In this document: in pieces, positions 60,701 through 64,000 of the stretch | Position numbering within the stretch: the stretch's first letter is position 1 | How the letters are laid out: every line of letters begins with the position of its first letter | Source: Oscillospiraceae bacterium | Lineage (GTDB): Bacteria > Bacillota > Clostridia > Oscillospirales > Ruminococcaceae | Direction: 5' to 3' | Assembly: GCA_021201135.1 (NCBI GenBank) | Contig: JAJQGT010000009.1 | Location: 196,144-260,143, forward strand | Length of the DNA stretch: 64,000 bases | Notes under the pieces: model-generated | What the model was told of the DNA's origin: nothing | Seen by the model: only the letters and a program-made list of their open reading frames with translations | Databases searched by the model: none | Translations under genes and position numbers: made by a program

Positions 60701-62497
60701 AATACCACTTGTAGATGTTGAAACAAGGTAATTGTAGTTGGCAGTTGAGGTGTCGGCATAGCCTGTTGCCGGATAAGTTTCAAGTTTTCCTTCCGAATCG
60801 GTAAGATACGGCTCCTTTGAACGGTACCAAGTGTAGGTTACGGTGTATTCTACTTCGTCTTTTGTGTAACCACTGATATAATAATTTCCACTATCATCTG
60901 TCACATAGTACTTATCATCACCATCAAGGTAATACAAATAAGCCGTCAGTTTGCCGTCCTCGGTTATGGTGTTATCAATTTCAATTTGCAGAGCTGATAA
61001 TTGCTCGGTGGTAAGGTCGGAGAAAAGAGCAGTATTCACGTTTGCCGCCAGTGAAGTCAACATAATTCCATATTCCGAGAACCCATCAGCCGTGAAGGTG
61101 ACGGACTGGGAGTCGGCGCCTTGGTCGAGGGTGGCGTCGAGGGTTTCGGTGGCGGTGTCGCCGAAGTGGGTGACGCTTACGGAGGCGGCGTCGGTCTCGC
61201 CGGTGTAGGTGACAGTGACGGTGACTGCGGCGGCAGGCTCAATCTCTGTGCCGTCGTAGTACAAGCCGATGTTGAAAAGTCGGAAACCATGATAGGGGGC
61301 GGTTTCGTCGGAGTCTTCCCAACCATAGAGCTCGGCGGCTTCGGTGTAGCGGGCAAGGAAATTCTCCGAATCCTGCGCGTACTCATAGGCGACGAGCTCG
61401 GTGCCATCGGGTAGAGCGGCGTCCTCGCCGTAGCTGACGGTGATGATGTAATCCTCGCCGACGAATTCGAGTGTTGCGAAATCTTCCGCAGACACGTCGA
61501 GCTCCTCGATTTCTTCGGTGATAATTTCGTCTGATTCGTCGAGGGTGATTTCTTCGTCTTCGGTTTCTTCTGTGTAAGTTACGTTGGCATAGCCCAAGAT
61601 GGTCTCGTCGAGAGTGTATTCGACAAGCGCAACACCGTCGACATAATTGCCCTGAATAACAGTGATGGTCTCGTCGATGGCGACGACAATGGCGGTGACA
61701 TCCGCTCTGCCGTCGAGGTCAGTGTCGATGAAGGCGACATCGCCAATTTCGGGAGTATAAGCATCAGCAGACTGATAGTAACCGAGCTCCGAAAGCTCGA
61801 CCGACCAAGCGAAGGCTCCAGAGTTGTAGGTGAGCTCCTCGGCGACGCCGGCATAATCGAGGCAGAACGCGACAAACATCGAGTCCCAGTTGGAGTACTC
61901 ACTGCCGAAGTACAAGCCGCCATACCATGCGCCGTAGCGGGTGTAACCAAGATGGGTGATGCCGTCCTCGGCGAGGGTGTAGTTTGCCGCCGACTCAGCA
62001 TATCCAATTTGCGAGTATGCGATATTGACAATATCGGTGCGCAAGTCTCCCGTAAGCTCGGGAAGAGTTGCTTCCCAGTCAACCGCAGTTTCAATATCTG
62101 CCTCGAGGTCGACAAGGCAATCGACCGTGTGGGTATGCTCGGGGAGCTCACAAATCAGCGTTGTTTCATAGCATTCTTCACTGTGAATATGCCCTTCGGT
62201 CTCTTCCAACTCACAAACAAGATTTCCATCTTCGTCGTAACAGGTCTCGTCGTGAACGTGTCCTTCAATTTCCTCAAGACCGCAAATCAGAGTGGTTTCG
62301 TAGCAATCCTCGGTGTGGGGGTGCTCTTCATAGCCGCAATAGGTCTCGTTGGTCATGGCGATTCCACTCAGGCGGAGCTGCCAGTAGACTAAAATTGCAA
62401 CAGTAAGGGCTAAAATAAGCAAAACAGACCCAAGCACTAACCGCTGACGGCGGTCGTGCCTGAATCTGTCTATATAGGTCAGGACTGTGTTTCTCAT
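57728..62497 (-). CDS. Second giant LPXTG surface protein with His/Cys repeats and degenerate CHAP-like domain
   Basis: 1,589 aa. The first 50 residues closely match the giant at 29752 (MRNTVLTYIDRFRHDRRQRL versus MRNTLLAYIDRFRHDRRQRV). Four HxHxxxC units follow (about 58-130), then a CHAP-like domain (about 155-290) with Asp for Cys (YSNWDSMFVAFCLDYAG) and Val for His (GRADVTAIVV). A long beta-rich stalk comes next, then a CnaB unit (VTLKKVDSTDSTELSGVKFAMY) and LPETGG 38 residues from the end with a helix and RRNKK. It has its own promoter and leader RNA and no sortase nearby, so it may be anchored by the housekeeping sortase or the pilus sortase 30 kb away. Confidence 0.9.
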   Translation of the reverse strand: MRNTVLTYIDRFRHDRRQRLVLGSVLLILALTVAILVYWQLRLSGIAMTNETYCGYEEHPHTEDCYETTLICGLEEIEGHVHDETCYDEDGNLVCELEETEGHIHSEECYETTLICELPEHTHTVDCLVDLEADIETAVDWEATLPELTGDLRTDIVNIAYSQIGYAESAANYTLAEDGITHLGYTRYGAWYGGLYFGSEYSNWDSMFVAFCLDYAGVAEELTYNSGAFAWSVELSELGYYQSADAYTPEIGDVAFIDTDLDGRADVTAIVVAIDETITVIQGNYVDGVALVEYTLDETILGYANVTYTEETEDEEITLDESDEIITEEIEELDVSAEDFATLEFVGEDYIITVSYGEDAALPDGTELVAYEYAQDSENFLARYTEAAELYGWEDSDETAPYHGFRLFNIGLYYDGTEIEPAAAVTVTVTYTGETDAASVSVTHFGDTATETLDATLDQGADSQSVTFTADGFSEYGIMLTSLAANVNTALFSDLTTEQLSALQIEIDNTITEDGKLTAYLYYLDGDDKYYVTDDSGNYYISGYTKDEVEYTVTYTWYRSKEPYLTDSEGKLETYPATGYADTSTANYNYLVSTSTSGIGATVSDNCCTVGNYVFYYYYVEVKIDGTTYACDPVYASVAGAASYVAIEPSADGTTLNAVLYDSDGNVVTAGGNYTYTYTWYQSQSYEAAEGTTVDDAPYANTIADTYDYVSVKTGTGSNYATLTLTGDDPFYFYYVTVRLNYNPPDDDLTTTYNATAKGYEDWAYAGYINTSDTYTAVIVDNISSNGTFDAVLYDKDGNVVSGNLSYTWYKSDKEYLTTSSSTIYSDQTRPANSDISYSEVTDEDVRIDNTVNVAKDSGGLHYYKVVITAPDGKTTYESAVKYVQYSDQIENGGFEYSSGNTEKGNPYWSTTNGYYSENHASYYGYRKIELGTYGTYDNSISLGTYGLAYSQVGTDKHFVELNATEASTLYQTVITAPGTIYYWNVYHQNRSYNTSTNEEYQVGEPVNVTLTDGTTGTLTKYETTGTDSMYVIIMSDEDAEKLLAEVDKGVYGSQQDAIDAAVKAIMDLNKTTSNGSVVGNDENGEISDCYSGTFSVTDGFVSITLWQVTTTKVVTRVILTNSSGIRIDISNLSAEDSAKYSAEYSEENGWAVLSSTSNSVTTEYGYYQISDWVEYSGSYTVPDGQYLTRFFFAAASTYGNNNSAGNFIDSVSLTASAKYTIEYWVWDSTQKKYIIKDSNDTETGSVSPYTLVSASKLGNYSNYVVVGSVTGSASGGEDPSTFDSSTTTSIRVDAYTNYLSIYLNDTGVTAKKVISGLSSAALNAINETVNFTITDSSSTPTITSLSVTLSNTDNASVYEKNLVTGTYTISESDYSTELLDGKYLWVKAEATGTNITDNNGTYSFTLDSNNTSQTITFTNYYLPVVTLKKVDSTDSTELSGVKFAMYKIENETKYYYKSCDDTTHKIEWSSSSIELTTDGSGEIKFSALPDGIYYLKEIATIDGYNTLTETLSFTVSGGTITAVEGNAISVDTTTDPYGLTIIVKNDPGVELPETGGISLPMAYAVGSLMIIISAALLILRRNKKSIHE

Positions 62498-62539
62498 GCC
62501 AATTTCAACCTTCCGTATTCTGCGAATGAAGAATTAAAA

Positions 62540-62650
62540 TAAAAACCTCCAAAACACACTTGTGTCTGGAGGTTATACAACGGGTCTGCCGAAGGCAGTA
62601 CCCCCCCACGCGGATTTTACAATCTATAGGGTTATGTAGAATTCAATCGC
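62540..62650 (-). ncRNA. Structured leader RNA, copy B
   Basis: After the promoter the minus strand holds a G7 tract, a hairpin GGGTACTGCC/GGCAGACCC (62582-62604, two stacked stems), and a terminator AACCTCC/GGAGGTT with U run (62535-62574). Sequence and order match copy A at 20776-20919. It lies between its promoter and the giant adhesin start, so it can act as an attenuator. Confidence 0.65.
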
Positions 62651-62654
62651 ATTT

Positions 62655-62683
62655 ATTATAGCATATATTGAAGCGGATGTCAA
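62655..62683 (-). promoter_or_regulatory. Promoter of the second giant gene
   Basis: Minus-strand TTGACA (62678-62683), 17 bp, TATAAT (62655-62660), perfect consensus. Confidence 0.85.
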
Positions 62684-62782
62684 TGTTTTTTGGGAAATTT
62701 GATGAAGGGCATATTTCAGCAACAGATTGATTCAATGGGAAAATGCTATTACGAAGGAAGGGGCAATCTCTGACTACAATTT

Positions 62783-63586
62783 TTATATTCCTATCTCCCA
62801 ACTCTCCTTTTTCTTTCTATCAGTCTTATCTCGGTCTCTTGCATCATCCTCTTTCGCGTTATCCAGTCTCTCGACTACAGATTGTCTTTGTTCCAAATCC
62901 ATATCCTTCTCCGGCAAGTATTTCACATTCCTGAGCATCTTCAACTCTGACTGAGCTTCTTCCGGCCTGTTTCGTAATCCGGTTGCTTCACTCTCTAACT
63001 TTTTATACTCATCTTTCAGTCGCTTCAAATCTACGGGAATGTCGGGGCTTAAGCCGAGCCTTCGGAGATTTTGCTCTGCTCTACTGTAGGCGTTTAGCTC
63101 CGATTTGTGTTCCTCGGCAAACTTTTGCTTCCTCGGTTTCCAACCGATGCTTGTGTATTTGTCATGAACCGCTTTGTATTTTCGAATGGCGGGAACAGCC
63201 TGCTCAATCGCAGTTATGTCTTTCATCCGGCTTTCCTTCATTGACAGTATCCGTCGGATGTTCGAAACTGAACTCTCCAATCTGCTGAGTTCTTGCTTCA
63301 TGTTTCCCTGAGTAAAGATGCGAGTGCTTTGATTCAAAAGTGCATTTCTCCAGTCGCACAAATCTGTAATGTAATTTTGCAAGCTTTGTATTGTGGCATT
63401 CGCCTCTCGTATATCACGATTCAGATTTCCCATGTCGGTTTTTACGCCACGGCGTTCCATCTGGGTGACTGCGGAACCCATGTGAACAGTCGGGACAATA
63501 TCAATCCCCTGCCGTTTGTAGGAACGCAAATCAACTCTTTCGTGGCTTCCCGCCATTTCAAGATACTTAAAATAAAGATTATCCAA
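62783..63586 (-). pseudogene. MobA/MobL relaxase, C-terminal fragment
   Basis: VDLRSYKRQGIDIVPTVHMG and SAVTQMERRGVKTDMGNLNRDI are the segment that follows the relaxase domain in MobA/MobL proteins. A long coiled-coil region with Lys/Glu-rich tail follows. The N-terminal relaxase part (catalytic Tyr, HxH metal site) is missing, so nicking activity is lost. It overlaps the upstream frame by 8 bp. Confidence 0.7.
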
Positions 63587-63884
63587 ACTTCTTGTGCCTG
63601 TTTTTGGGGAAGGTGCCCCTCATCCTTTGGTAATCTATTTCTTCGCAATAGCTGTACAATCTGATAACATCATATATGCCGAGCTCCTGTAGCCTTCCGA
63701 CACATCCTTTATCAGTCATAATAACTATATTCCACACTTTGTCGCCATCTACTTGATAGGTGTTCCATTGTTTTCGGGGTGATAGCAAGCAATTATCATG
63801 AATCATGTTTCTGATTTTGGTTGCTGAACGCTCTGAATCAAGCAGATTTGTGATTATATCTACCCATTTTGTCATAGAATACAT
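63579..63884 (-). CDS. Small hypothetical protein of the mobile-element remnant
   Basis: A 101-aa protein with MTKWVDIITNLLDSERSATKIRNMI at the start (partly quoted) and VIMTDKGCVGRLQELGIYDVIRLY in the second half. GAGGTAAAAC precedes the ATG. I recognise no family. Gene order with the relaxase fragment suggests it came with the same element. Confidence 0.5.
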   Translation of the reverse strand: MYSMTKWVDIITNLLDSERSATKIRNMIHDNCLLSPRKQWNTYQVDGDKVWNIVIMTDKGCVGRLQELGIYDVIRLYSYCEEIDYQRMRGTFPKNRHKKFG

Positions 63885-63929
63885 TGTTTTACCTCACTTT
63901 TCTTGTCTTTAAGCCGAATATTCTTTGCA

Positions 63930-64000
63930 TTATGACTTCCTCACAAACACCTCCGGCACAACAACACCGAATTCGGTTTCGCCGTTCAGGTTTGGCTCAA
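63930..64000 (-). CDS. C-terminal end of an unidentified gene, cut by the window edge
   Basis: The minus-strand frame ends GETEFGVVVPEVFVRKS-stop and enters from the right edge. TAATG at its end opens a 13-codon frame that ends at the next gene's ribosome binding site. Too short to identify. Confidence 0.45.
   Translation of the reverse strand, partial: EPNLNGETEFGVVVPEVFVRKS

Overview
The window looks like the chromosome of a Gram-positive Clostridia member, most likely Oscillospirales/Ruminococcaceae. Support for this includes LPXTG surface proteins with a class C sortase, PepV, CsoR, a type I pullulanase, many consensus sigma-A promoters with 17-bp spacers and strong Shine-Dalgarno sites. 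No ribosomal RNA gene is present, so the taxonomy is an inference from gene style.

The left third (1-26 kb) is mostly housekeeping: pheST, tgt-gph, a phosphoribosyltransferase, a UMF1-type transporter with a PLC-like protein, a MATE exporter behind a leader terminator, RNase P RNA, pulA-pepV, an NYN protein with csoR, a CsoR-box-controlled metal ATPase, rpiB, and a dCMP deaminase-tsaE-tsaB operon. Accessory items are a 29-residue holin-like toxin with a facing antisense promoter (4.1-4.4 kb), a Cys/Asp-rich anchored protein, a Phd/PIN toxin-antitoxin pair, and twin ECF sigma/DUF4179 operons that share an upstream palindrome.

From 26 to 39.8 kb a minus-strand pilus operon runs from a promoter near 39.79 kb: coiled-coil protein, signal peptidase I, a giant LPSTG adhesin (~2,890 aa), major pilin, class C sortase and an LPQTG pilin. 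From 40 to 43.4 kb lies a graveyard of broken genes (acyltransferase, UDP-GlcNAc 2-epimerase, phage polymerase and lysin pieces, an HTH/zinc-finger mobile-element gene).

From 43.5 to 56.2 kb a plus-strand signalling island holds three Hanks-type Ser/Thr kinases, two PP2C phosphatases, three FHA proteins, a transmembrane serine protease fused to FHA, a CvpA-like membrane protein and repeated zinc ribbons. This is the best candidate for an undescribed system: writers, erasers and readers in one block, with two members exposing large domains outside the cell. It is followed by an unknown 440-aa protein and by a second giant LPETG protein (1,589 aa), whose N-terminus is closely related to the first giant. 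Both giants carry His/Cys repeats and a CHAP-like domain in which both catalytic positions appear to be replaced. The right end has fragments of a mobilizable element (MobA/MobL relaxase).

Several genes, including core rsmE and one kinase, are split by what looks like a single missing base. Read-level checking should precede any claim that they are truly broken.
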